Translations under genes and position numbers: made by a program | Part shown: positions 1 through 10,385 of the stretch, piece after piece | Layout of the letters: each line of letters starts with the position of its first letter | Position numbering within the stretch: position 1 is the stretch's first letter | The notes under the pieces: model-generated | What the model was told of the DNA's origin: nothing | Database searches by the model: none | What the model saw: only the letters and a program-made list of their open reading frames with translations | Assembly: GCF_003576645.1 (NCBI RefSeq) | Contig: NC_044923.1 | Span: 4,399,813-4,463,812, forward strand | Length of the DNA stretch: 64,000 bases | DNA from: Ipomoea triloba | Lineage: Eukaryota; Streptophyta; Magnoliopsida; Solanales; Convolvulaceae | Reading direction: 5' to 3'

Positions 1-242
1 TACTCAACGTTGCGCCATGAGCATCGCGAGTCAGCAGGTCAATCATGCCGTCCGGAGTACGGTTGAGCACAGTAGTACCCCAGGCGGATGTTTGTCCGAG
101 ATTAGCGAGGAAGTCGGCACATTGGTTCCCTTCCCGGAGAACATGCATGATGTTGATTTCCTGGAAGTGTTGGACAAGCGATTTACAATCCGCTAACAGA
201 GTGCGATTAATTATTGTGATTAAGCAGTAAATGGGTAATTAA
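1..242 (-). pseudogene. RNase H domain fragment of a LINE-type retroelement (cut by window edge)
   Basis: Read on the minus strand, the first 242 bases translate without a stop into a stretch containing LLADCKSLVQHFQ and then HVLREGNQCADFLANLGQ. The REGNQCADFLA block is typical of the C-terminal RNase H-like (RVT_3) domain carried by plant LINEs and by degenerate copies scattered in plant genomes. The frame is closed upstream by a stop near 243-245 and runs off the window at base 1. There is no start codon, reverse transcriptase or poly(A) tail in view, so this is a relic or the edge of one. The RNase H family is fairly clear; the exact element is not. Confidence 0.6.
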
Positions 243-3200
243 AGAAAACAAAAGCAAAGAGACAGGGCGTGATGGGGGAGCAAAAGACGACGAACATACG
301 CTTCCCGTCGCCACGTGTCCCTGTCCTCCCCTCCTCAGTCAAACCAATTAAAAATAATTACAATTATAATTATAATTATATAATTAAATCAAACACCACA
401 AAAGAATTAGTGTTTGACTGGTCAAATTGCTTAGCTGCCACTTTCTGAAAGGCCACGCTCCATTTCTGGATCCCAACCACCTTAACCCCACGGATCTCCA
501 ACCTCTCTTTCCCCCCACAATTTTTAAACACAATAAATAATTTTTGAATCATATTACGTCACCGCCACTATAATCATTATCTAATATTCACACAAAATAA
601 GGTATTATTAGTGTATTAAATTTGTTTCGTATTTAAACCAGTTTGGGCAGTGTGAATGATCGTACACTCCCATTGTTTAAGAGAAGTTGAGAATTCAAAC
701 CCTTCTCGTATAAAAAATCAATCTGGCCAACACTTTAAATTTGTCCCTTAATTGAGCTAGCCCGGTGCAAATCAATATTAGTTTGAGTATCTCTGAATAT
801 CTCATGGTCTAACAACCAAAATTGTTTCGTATTTAATTTTCTTTAAAGTTCTTGCAAAAATGAAACATTTTTATCAGTAAATTATATAAAAATAATACTT
901 TTCGTTCCGCAAACAAGTAAAGAACGAAAATAATTACTGTGTAAAAAATTGATGGGTAAAAAGTGATGACGATATAATTGAGGACTTGAACAATAAGTAA
1001 TATGTCTCTACAGTTCATATATGAAAAGTGTCATTTTTGTCTAAATTCTTTATTAATTCGTACGCGTTCAATAGTTAATCAATTCAAGCTATGAAATTCA
1101 ACGAATGTACAAAGTTTTTATGTCTTATACCTTATAGATGGAGCCGCATAAGAAACTAACCAAATTTAGTAGGAAAAATAACATTTTTCTTAAAGTTAAT
1201 GTTTATTTTAAAAAATTAAAGTAAAATTCACACTATACTTTTAAAATTATACATTACCGTTTATAACATGATACAATACTTGTGTGTGAACTTGTTTGCA
1301 TTTGATCATTATGTAAACCCCATTAACACATGACAAGGCAACTCAATTTACAAATACTCAATAATAACATGACAGTTACTGCGCAACAGGGCAAGAAATT
1401 GATTATTACAAATAACTTTAAAATAAGAAAATGATATATATTTGTTTAAAATGTATAATTTACATGTACTAAGTAACTTTATTAAAATTTGTTTTTAATA
1501 CAAGAATATACTTATTTAAAAAAAATGCAAATAAAAGATTGTGTGCAAGCAATTGATAAAGAAATATTTGGAGTATTGGCATTATATTTATGATGATGAA
1601 AGCTAAGGGCTCAATTTATATTTCCCCATAAACTATGGCGCACGTTAATACTGCAAAACGCATTAACTCCCACTGACGTTTGCGTATTTTTGACTTCCCC
1701 TTTGGCATCCCCCTCCGTGACGCCATCTAAAACTGCCAAATGCCCTTTTCCTTGCCCTAAACATTTTGCATTTTATTTCCCCTACGCCAAAGCCAAACCA
1801 AACGAAAACCCAAAATGGACAATAATAACAATAATATTAATACAAACAAAGTCTTGAGTTTCTTCTCCCTCCAACAAACCCATTCCACAACATGTTTTAT
1901 GGTGCAATATCTCGTGAGATGAGACTAATCTAGTTGATTTTTATCATTAAATTTTAATTGGAAAAAATTACTAAGGGTGTTGCTGCATACACATGAGTTT
2001 GTGTATAAATTAAAGAAAAATTTTATAATAATGTCATGAGTTATTATGTTGTGTGCTTTGTAAAGTACTTTACGGATTATATCTGTATCATTAACACGTC
2101 ATCACCCTAGGATGTCCACTAGGTAAATCTTACTTTGTGACCATAGTTAACAAATAATTACAAGGAGATAAATCAATTTAGATTAGTCACAACCGATTGA
2201 TTCAAATCCAGAAAACCGATTGATTCAAATCCAGAAGACCATATAGACCTATGTTTAAAATTTTAAGCATTAAAAAAGATGATGATGCAATAAAAGCTGT
2301 TTACAAAATTTCAAAATTGTCTTGGTACAATAAATATACAATGCAATTAAAAATACATTCAAAGAGAGCAGATTTCCTTTTTATCCAGCATAGGAGTTTG
2401 GACCCATTGTACTGTGGTCAAATTACCCACAGTGTGAGGGAATTTTTTATTGGTAAAAGTTTGAAGATTTCTCATAGTTGTAATTTCTTTAATGGGAATA
2501 ATTTAAATTTAAAAAATAAAAAAATAAAGAAACTTTTTTGTTGTAGGGTTTCAACTTTCAAGTACTTACCAGACCAGACCCCATTAAACAATCAGTAGAG
2601 GTGAGAAAGGGGCTGTCTCTCTCTCTCACACACACACCCACACTCAAAGCTAGCTCAAACTTTCTCTCTCCTATCCCTTTGTATATTTTCTCCCACACTT
2701 GGTATGTTTTCTCAACTCTCCCATTCTTTCTTGTTCCCCATGTTGTGATGTCTTGCAATTTTCTTGAAATTTCTTGTTGAAAATCTAAGGGAGAAACTGT
2801 TATTTTTTTCTTAAAGATTGGATTTTTGGGGGTTTTCTGATCTGGGGTAGGACTGATTGTGATTCAAATCTATTTTGAGAGAGTGGGGAAAGATTAGACT
2901 AGTTGGGCTTTGGGATTGGGGAAGTAAGATTAGCAATTCATCTTATTATCATTCATCATCATCATCATAGTCTTTGATCTTGATAATGATGGTGAAAACG
3001 AACACTATGACTCTTTTGACCGGGGGAAAAGAGTTGAGATAAAGCTCTCAAGGAAAAAAGAAGGAAAAGATGTCCCCCTTGGGTGTGGATTATTGACTGT
3101 GGGACTAGTGTGATGTCAATGACCCAGAAAGTGAAAGAGAGAGAGGGCCAAAGTGTGTGAAACTCTCTCTTTCTTCTCTTTCTTCTCTCTTTTATTTTTT

Positions 3201-3333
3201 TTTTCTTTTCACCCACACGCTTCAAGTTTGGTCCCTGAATGTGTGCTGTGTGGTGAGGAAGACTGTTTCTTGATTCTTGATTCTGTATTTAAAGAATAGG
3301 GTTTGGGTTTTTGGGCAAAACCAAGGGAGAAAG
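243..3333. other. Spacer and 5' flank of the U-box gene
   Basis: AT-rich spacer with no convincing gene. It holds a SINE-like relic near 651-735 and a 22-bp unit duplicated in tandem near 2196-2238 (beginning accgattgattcaaatccag). The part from about 2610 onward is pyrimidine-rich with CT and CA runs (2614-2640), like a plant 5' untranslated region. A 115-codon open frame at 2251-2598 has low-complexity AT-rich codons and no recognisable domain, so it is not called. Confidence 0.5.
651..735 (+). mobile_element. SINE-like relic, group 3, copy 1
   Basis: A stretch of about 85 bp contains tacactcccattgtttaag and then gagaattcaaaccc, the latter resembling a pol III B box (GGTTCRANNCC type). A close relative lies at 8444-8525, with the same order of blocks (tacactctcat, then taagagatgttgagagttca). 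Two diverged copies sharing a B-box-like core suggest a short pol III-type retroposon. No target duplication was identified, so the class is an inference. Confidence 0.35.
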
Positions 3334-4680
3334 ATGCCTATGTACCAGCCAGGAAGAGGGGGGAGGGGGGAGTTTGAGGTGGGGGGTGGTGGGCAGGTTC
3401 TGGATCTGGAGACTGCTGTGAAAGATGGGATTTTGGGGGGTGGGGGGGTGGGGGTTTTGGCAAAAACAGTTGACAAGAAACCTAGTCTTAGGACCATGAT
3501 TGAAGAGCTTGATGCAATTGAGGTTCCTGCAGTGTTCATTTGCCCAATTTCTTTAGACCCAATGCAGGACCCTGTGACCCTTTGCACAGGCCAGACCTAT
3601 GAAAGGTCCAATATTCTCAAATGGTTCTCTTTGGGGCATTTTACTTGCCCCACAACAATGCAGGAGCTTTGGGATGATTCAATCACCCCTAATAGTACCT
3701 TGCATCAGTTGATTTACACCTGGTTTTCCCAGAAGTATTTGGCTATGAAGAAGAGGTCTGAGGATGTTCAAGGCAGAGTCTTGGAGATTCTTGAGTCTCT
3801 CAAGAAGGTTAAGGGTCAGGCTAGGGTTCAGGCCTTGAAGGAGTTGAGGCTAGTCGTGTCTGCACACGATTCGGCCAAGAAAACCGTGATGAGCAATGGC
3901 GGGGTTGCTCTGATTAGTTCGTTGTTGGGCGCTTTTACCTCCCACGCTGTTGCTTCGGAGGCCATTGGGATTTTGGTGTGTTTGGATATAAACTTTAGTG
4001 GGAAGAAGGATTTGGCGCAACCATCCAAGGTTTCGTTACTAGTGGATACATTGAACGAGGGGTCAATTGATACGAAGATCAATTGTATGAAACTGCTTGA
4101 AATGTTGATAGAAGGGAAGGATTCCGACTCCCAAATCGTATCAAGTTTGAGTCTTTTGGTTGGAGTGTTGAGATTAGTGAGGGATAAGAGGCACCCGAAT
4201 GGGGTCCTGGCGGGACTCAAGATGCTCAAGATAATCGCCTCATACGAATCGTTACGAGCCTCAATTGTGAATGTTGGGAGCATCCCTCAATTGGTGGATG
4301 TGTTGCCTAGTTTGAATGCAGAGTGCTTGGAATTAGCCCTTCACGTTCTTGAGCTATTGTCTGCCCTCCCCGAGGGCGCATTGGCTCTCAAGGATTGCCC
4401 CCGAACCATCCCCAACACCGTGAAACTGCTGATGAAAGTCTCGGAAAGCTGCACTCAATCAGCTCTGTCGATATTGTGGGAAGTTTGCAAGCTTGCACCC
4501 GAGAAATGTTCCACGCTCGTCGTTGAGGCTGGCCTAGCCGCGAAGCTCCTCCTTGTGATCCAGAGCGGGTGCAACCCGGTGTTGAAACAACGATCAGCAG
4601 AGCTCTTGAAACTGTGTAGTCTAAATTACACGGCCACCATTTTCATTTCCAAGTGTAAACTTACGAAAACAATACAATGA
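3334..4680 (+). CDS. PUB30: U-box E3 ubiquitin ligase with ARM repeats (PUB30/PUB31 type)
   Basis: 448-residue intronless protein. The open frame extends 19 codons further 5' only through a TTG codon; the first ATG is at 3334 and gives the family-typical start MPMYQP. Residues 7-40 are Gly-rich and followed by SLRTMIEELDAIEVP. A U-box spans about 64-137 (FICPISLDPMQDPVTLCTGQTYERS, ending near WFSQK). The rest is Leu-rich helical ARM-type repeats to about residue 435. U-box proteins bind a ubiquitin-charged E2 and transfer ubiquitin to substrates held by the ARM repeats. In Arabidopsis the PUB30/PUB31 subgroup shares this architecture, and PUB30 has been linked to salt response. The final residues (TIFISKCKLTKTIQ) look less conserved. 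Assignment to the PUB30/31 subgroup comes from remembered similarity; the U-box itself is clear. Confidence 0.9.
   Translation: MPMYQPGRGGRGEFEVGGGGQVLDLETAVKDGILGGGGVGVLAKTVDKKPSLRTMIEELDAIEVPAVFICPISLDPMQDPVTLCTGQTYERSNILKWFSLGHFTCPTTMQELWDDSITPNSTLHQLIYTWFSQKYLAMKKRSEDVQGRVLEILESLKKVKGQARVQALKELRLVVSAHDSAKKTVMSNGGVALISSLLGAFTSHAVASEAIGILVCLDINFSGKKDLAQPSKVSLLVDTLNEGSIDTKINCMKLLEMLIEGKDSDSQIVSSLSLLVGVLRLVRDKRHPNGVLAGLKMLKIIASYESLRASIVNVGSIPQLVDVLPSLNAECLELALHVLELLSALPEGALALKDCPRTIPNTVKLLMKVSESCTQSALSILWEVCKLAPEKCSTLVVEAGLAAKLLLVIQSGCNPVLKQRSAELLKLCSLNYTATIFISKCKLTKTIQ
3358..3459 (+). other. G-tract clusters in the U-box coding sequence
   Basis: Two clusters of long G runs lie on the coding strand: 3358-3393 (two runs of six G separated by one A, then further runs) and 3435-3459 (runs of six, seven and five G separated by single T). 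Both satisfy the usual G-quadruplex pattern of four or more G tracts with short loops. They encode the glycine-rich N-terminal segment. Confidence 0.6.
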
Positions 4681-5820
4681 GACAATGCATTCGTTATAAT
4701 CGTTATTTGCACACACGAATTTTCCCCTTCCCCAAGATCCCGAGGGGTCTTGGATTGGCTTAGCGTCGAGGTGCCATTTTTGTACATACTTCTTACAGCA
4801 TTAGGTGCCATCGATATTCGCTTGATAAAGAACTGCTTATTGCCATTAGTTCAGTGAAGATCTTTCAATAACACATCCATGGCAGAACAGTTGCTTCAAC
4901 CTGCAAATTCTATCTCATTATTGTAAAGATTGTTATTGCTGTAGTTCAAGATTCATTATTTCTCAAATCAGACTAATGCAAGTCGAATTTCAATCTAATC
5001 TCATTCAGCCATTCAAAATAGCTCTTCTAAGGACATTACTGTATACACATGGGTTCGAACTTTCTGATATATGATCTCGTATTTTAGTGACTCAAACTCT
5101 TCTAAGTTGAGATGAAGTGTTAATTTCAAGTTTCCATTTTAGTGTTTTGAGTAATTATTACCCTCAAGTCTCTCAAGAAGGGCATTCCTACCTATAGTCC
5201 TCAATGCATCATGTGACCTTGTAAGCCTCAAAAGACAAAAAGGTATTTTCATCATACCAACAAGGAAGAACAACAAAAATAACAACTACTGTCGCATACT
5301 CGCAACTTTATTTCTTTACTTTTAGACTGTCATCACATTTGAGACACGCAAAGTGCTGAATTTGGGCTATTAATCTTTTATTGACCTCTGCCCAAAAATC
5401 CCTTAGCCACCAGGTACTAGATTTGATCCTTTACTGACCTCCGTCCAACCCAAATAATAAATTAACTTATCTCAAATTTTTTACCCGGAACAACATTTTA
5501 AATGGTGTGATTTTCATTTCAAATAATGGTAACTTTAGTCAGTAAATCCACACTAATCTCTGCGCAAGCCACGGGTAAGATGGGTAGAGTTGGGTCAAAC
5601 ATGTTTATAGCAGAAATCTCGACCACCGCACGTACACTCCTCGGACCTAACAAAAGAGAAAAAGACTAAAAAAAACACAAAGAAAAAAGAGCAGACAAGT
5701 GGAGGAGGTTACCTTAAAAGGGGAGTAAGGGATAATTTTTTGTTGGCATTGCAAAATTGAGAGGTTTGACTGAGACCAAAAGACTAAAGTTTGAAGAAAT
5801 TCTAAGAACAAATAAAGTTT

Positions 5821-6000
5821 GTGGCCAGATAGTTTAAGTGGTTGACTAATCAATGTCCGTAGTAGTAAAGACCTCTCGTGTTAAGAAATTGCAAGACAAA
5901 AAAATAAAATAAAATTCTCTTGCTATGTAGTTCAAGTGACTGACTAATGAAATGTTACTGCAGGTGAAAATCTCTTGTGCATTGAAGTGTACAAGCGACG
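5821..6000 (+). repeat. Diverged tandem pair, possibly SINE-derived
   Basis: Two related blocks of roughly 80 bp begin near 5821 and 5926. Each contains a tagtt-aagtg-tgactaat core followed by a segment reading like aaga(c/t)ctctcgtg or aaaatctcttgtgc and then gcaagac or acaagcg. The tagtttaagtggttga part resembles a pol III A box. The copies are too diverged to name a family. Confidence 0.35.
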
Positions 6001-7618
6001 GAACTAGGAGAAATTTGAGTTGTCAAATATAATTTTAAAAAGCATATAATAACGTCTCTGTGGTGAAACTGTTAGAAATATTCTCTTGGAATGGATTGAA
6101 AGCTGGAAAGGGGCAACATTGTCCTCCAAATTGGTGTTCTTTTATTTACTTTACCATAAAGCCACAAGCTTTAATTTGCCCCTTAATTATTCTCCTTCTT
6201 TCATTTCATTCCATTTCCATTTCGCCCATATATATATAAAATCACGTGCGAACTGCTCTTAACGTCCGAACCTACGAACTTCTAAAGAAGTGCACCTCAC
6301 TTGCTACATGATTGCACTGCAAGGTCCTTCCGGCATGTTTGGGAGTTGTAGCGATGCAATCCTTTAGAAGTTCGCAAGTTAACATTGGTTCGCACATGAT
6401 TATGATTACACGCACACCACAATAATATATGCATATCACGTATAGACTAATTCAGTCGAGTCTCGATCAAGTCTTTTCTAATGACATTAATTCAAACACA
6501 TTTAAACACTATGAGTCTATGAATACTGGAAGGTAATATTATCTTTTCCAATTTACTCTTCTTTCTTTGTTTGTTTTCTTTAATATTTTTTAAATTCATT
6601 TTTTTTATTTAATTGTATGTTTGATGAGTTTTTAAATATATAAATTTTATATGCTAAACACTAAATTAAATATTACAAAAAATTAAATTATAATATGTTT
6701 GTCAATAAATTAATAATTTTGCATCCATTATTTACAAATATACCACTAATCTTTCTAGTTATAGTACTTGATTTCTTACTATTCTTGTGATTTTTTGTTT
6801 TTAATAATAATAACAGTAAAAATAATTAGAGGAACAACGTTAATGCTGGGTATTATAATTAGGCACAAAATCCAACGAAGATGTTAATGCCTTCCATTTT
6901 CACTCTACTTTTAAGACTACATTTCTTACCTAAAGATTCACATTTTATCCAGTTGTTATTATTTTTACAGTACCATACGTCATTCCACACTAAACTTTTT
7001 TAAAAATTAAACAATTATTTATTTTATACATTATTGGAAAATAAAGATAAATTTAAATTTGCTTTGGTTCATAAATACTTGCTCAAAATTTTAAAAAATT
7101 ACATGAACGTGCACTCTAAGTGAAACCAACCTTATAATACTAGTCGACAAAGAATCACTATGAGGTAACTCAGCTTAGTTAGGTTATGCATAACTGACTG
7201 ACTCAAACCAATAATGCAAAAGACAATTCCTGCAAAAAGTTGAACTTGAAACGTTATAGTTACCAAAATAACTACCTAATCAAACCGTTTAGGGCTACCC
7301 GTGCAGGCTACCTTATGTTTTCTTAAACTTACAGAAGGTTGAGAGAATGAGAGTACAATTTGTAAAGTATAAAATACAATGTTGTAAAACACATGTCATT
7401 ATAACTCACGACATTGTAAAATTTTCCTCGTGTGAGATCAAACTACTAATATATTTGTAAGGTCGCCTTTCACCGAGTAAGTGTCACGCTCAGAGAATAC
7501 GTCATGAGTCTAATCTGAATTAATTTCATAATTGTGGGAACACGGAATGCTCTATTCAAAAAATTAAAATAAGTAGTGTATGTATGTTCTCTTTATTAGA
7601 CATTTTCATATATGTTCT

Positions 7619-7671
7619 CTCCTCCTCCTCCTCCTCCTCCTCCTCTTCTTCTTCTTTTTTTTTTTTTTTTG
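7619..7671 (+). repeat. TCC/TTC microsatellite with poly-T
   Basis: About nine TCC units followed by TTC units and a poly-T run. A simple-sequence tract with no gene context. Confidence 0.85.
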
Positions 7672-8443
7672 GGAGCCAAAAAAAATAAAATAAAATTAAA
7701 AGAAGTAGTGTATGTATGTTCAATCAGTTACACAACTTAATGTGACATTTTTATGTACGGTATTGCATGTAGATTTTGTTATATATATTCAAAATTCAAT
7801 TTTTTTTTTTTTTAAAACGTGGTGAGTGATGTCAAAGGGAATTAAATTGGGAGTAAATAATCCATTAATTTCGTCATAAATGGAAAATGACATCTCACAT
7901 TCTCACTGTCATCAGTCTTGCATTTGTTATGCAATGTTTTGATTTCTTTTGGCCTTCCTTTGCCCCTCTTTTTTTCAACTTCAATTAGAAACATCCCCAA
8001 TAAATGAAAATATGGGTAGGTGTGTAGTAATGGAATGAACATATTAACTATAGTGAATAGTAAATACTAAACGAGAATGTTTGAGACACGTATAATTATC
8101 ATTTTTATTAAATATTTATGTATATGTTCTCTTTTTATTGAATATGTAAATTTCTTTGCTCCCAAATATGTAAATTTCTTATTAACTTTAGGTGATGTAG
8201 CCAATTCACTCATAATATATATACATATTCCTTTCAAAGTCTACGAGTGACATTATGTAGGGTGAGAAACATTCTTTAATACTAAAGTATCAACTTTTTT
8301 TTTTTTTTAATGTTAACTATTTTCTTAGAATATGCGGAGTATATATTCTTATCACATGATATATATATTGATTGGATGGATCGGAAGAAAAGTAAAAAAA
8401 AAAAAAAAAAAAAATTTATCACCCTTTAAAACATATGATCAAC

Positions 8444-8525
8444 ATGAATGGTTTTACACTCTCATCCCTTAAGAGATGTTGAGAGTTCAAAACATTTTTT
8501 CTTGTATGAAAAAGTCAAAATGTTT
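8444..8525 (+). mobile_element. SINE-like relic, group 3, copy 2
   Basis: Diverged relative of the 651-735 sequence: tacactctcat, then taagagatgttgagagttca, then cttgtatgaaaaagtc, in the same order and spacing. The gagagttcaaaac part occupies the B-box position. The poly-A at 8396-8413 lies upstream, not downstream, so it is not evidence of a tail. Confidence 0.35.
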
Positions 8526-8958
8526 AGCATTTTGGCCTTTAATTTTTATTATTTTTTTACAACATGGTTGGCTGATTTGGTATTGTACGCTCTGTTATTT
8601 TAAATTAGTTTAAGTTGAATTAATACTATCAACAAAATTTTTTTTGGCAATTTTAAATTCAAAGCAATTCCTTCATGAGATTTTAGTAGTATATACAAGA
8701 CTGAATTTAGTGAACTTTTGTCACTTAAAATGTATCCTTTTTTCTACTTTAATATTATCATTTAATGTCGGAATGTTCTTGAACAAACAAGAAATAAATA
8801 TCCTTTAGTCGTGCACCATAAATTGAAAATGACTTTTCATTTTATGAATTTGTTTGATATCGAGTACATTTTTTGCAAATCGGCCCACAGTGTCCCATAT
8901 ATAATTGAGAAGGCTACACTTTTTCAAACTTTAAATTTTCATATTTATTTTCACACAA

Positions 8959-9267
8959 CCCCCCCCCCCCCCCCCCCCCCCCCCNNNNNNNNNNNNNNNN
9001 NNNNNNNNNNNNNNNNNNNNNNNNNNNNNNNNNNNNNNNNNNNNNNNNNNNNNNNNNNNNNNNNNNNNNNNNNNNNNNNNNNNNNNNNNNNNNNNNNNNN
9101 NNNNNNNNNNNNNNNNNNNNNNNNNNNNNNNNNNNNNNNNNNNNNNNNNNNNNNNNNNNNNNNNNNNNNNNNNNNNNNNNNNNNNNNNNNNNNNNNNNNN
9201 NNNNNNNNNNNNNNNNNNNNNNNNNNNNNNNNNNNNNNNNNNNNNNNNNNNNNNNNNNNNNNNNNNN

Positions 9268-9326
<59 letters not shown>
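8959..9326. other. Assembly gap flanked by poly-C and (TA)n
   Basis: A run of C at 8959-8984 is followed by 283 N bases (8985-9267) and then by a (TA)n array to 9326. Long open frames across this interval consist of undefined residues and dinucleotide repeat and are meaningless. The homopolymer next to the gap probably reflects sequencing failure and not biology. Confidence 0.95.
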
Positions 9327-9328
<2 letters not shown>

Positions 9329-9508
9329 TGATCATTTGAGAACCATCGTATCCTCTATATGAGTACATGAGAATCAATTTAAAAAACATATCTATGGATA
9401 CTATTAATTCGTGTGCATATTGAACATGTATTGTGTGCACACATTATTAATTATGCACACCTTCAAATAGTAATTATAGGATTCCTTGTCACCTTGCCAC
9501 CCATTTAG

Positions 9509-9685
9509 ACAAATTATTATATGGACCCAAGTCCAAAAATATAGAATTTATATATTGTATGTTCACAATTTACATACTGAATGTTCACGATTTAAATTGT
9601 GAACATTCAGTATGTAAATTATATATTTTGATCTGAGTTCACCTTTCAACGTGGTGGACCCGGATCCATGACATAACTGCCCACC
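9509..9685 (+). mobile_element. MITE-like element with an internal hairpin
   Basis: The left end ttattatatggacccaagtc and the right end, whose complement starts ttatgtcatggatccgggtc, form imperfect terminal inverted repeats. Between them two 22-bp arms at 9567-9588 and 9599-9620 are perfect inverted repeats separated by 10 bp. The ends resemble those of the elements at 10015-10163 and 27402-27925, suggesting one family of non-autonomous DNA transposons. No transposase is present. Confidence 0.5.
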
Positions 9686-10014
9686 CATTTATGCCTTGAG
9701 GGGTCCCTAAATAGGCCACCAGTACTAGCAGTTTTGGTTGAAGAATATGCATATATAGCCCATTGGTGTTTAAGTTGAGGTGCACTTGGGTCGTATGCTG
9801 GTTAAAAAGGAACCCATATATCTTCAACTTTGTGAAAATAGAATGAAGTGTAATCATCAATGTGTTTGGGCCTCTAGTCTGCCTTTGCTTCATGTGCATC
9901 TTCATAAACTATTTATGGCACTAATGGCAGAATATCAATTTAGCAATTAATAGGAAAGCCCAACAATTATTTAGGCCCCAATCTAAAATATCCATTAGAG
10001 TATCCTTATGGCAA

Positions 10015-10163
10015 ATTATTGTATGGACCATGGTCCACACAGCTGTGTGGATCATGATAAAATGTATATTTTTAATGTATTAAATGTACATTATTTTTGT
10101 ACTGAATGTACATTATTTTTATATTGAATGTGCATTATTTGATAGTATGGTCCACACAATAAT
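10015..10163 (+). mobile_element. MITE, 149 bp
   Basis: Terminal inverted repeats: the left end reads attattgtatggaccat and the complement of the right end reads attattgtgtggaccata. The left arm continues into a second palindrome (tccacacagctgtgtgga). The interior is AT-rich with repeated aatgtacatta motifs. A related copy lies at 29069-29213. Confidence 0.6.
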
Positions 10164-10165
10164 GA

Positions 10166-10274
10166 TTGTATCCTTATCAATGAGGTTTTTTTGCGATTTT
10201 TAAGGAGTTTTTGTAAGTGTGATTAGGAAAGAGAAAATGAGAGGGAGGAAAAAAATAAATAAATATGATTTTAA

Positions 10275-10315
<41 letters not shown>

Positions 10316-10385
10316 GCAGATTCTATCAGGCGCACCTGACGCGTTCGAGTGGGCGCCTGCTGTGCGCGAAACGCGCACAACAGTG
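10166..10385 (+). repeat. Dispersed GC-core repeat, copy 1
   Basis: Shares with 22917-23121 the opening atccttatcaatg, the block taggagtttttgtaagtgtg (here aaggagtttttgtaagtgtg), gattaggaaagagaaaatga and a GC-rich terminal part rich in GCGCCTG/CAGGCGC motifs. It contains an (AAT)n tract at 10275-10315. No coding capacity. Probably a non-autonomous transposon family; the class is not clear. Confidence 0.6.

Noticed and set aside
2251..2598. 115-codon plus-strand frame upstream of the U-box gene
   Set aside because: AT-rich, Lys/Asn/Phe-biased translation without motifs, overlapping the presumed promoter of the next gene.
5030..5110. Possible tRNA or SINE from the word gggttcgaac
   Set aside because: Only a B-box-like word is present; no A box at proper spacing and no cloverleaf.
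8811..9440. Open frames of 169-183 codons on both strands
   Set aside because: They consist of the N gap and the (TA)n/poly-C flanks; no real sequence supports a protein.
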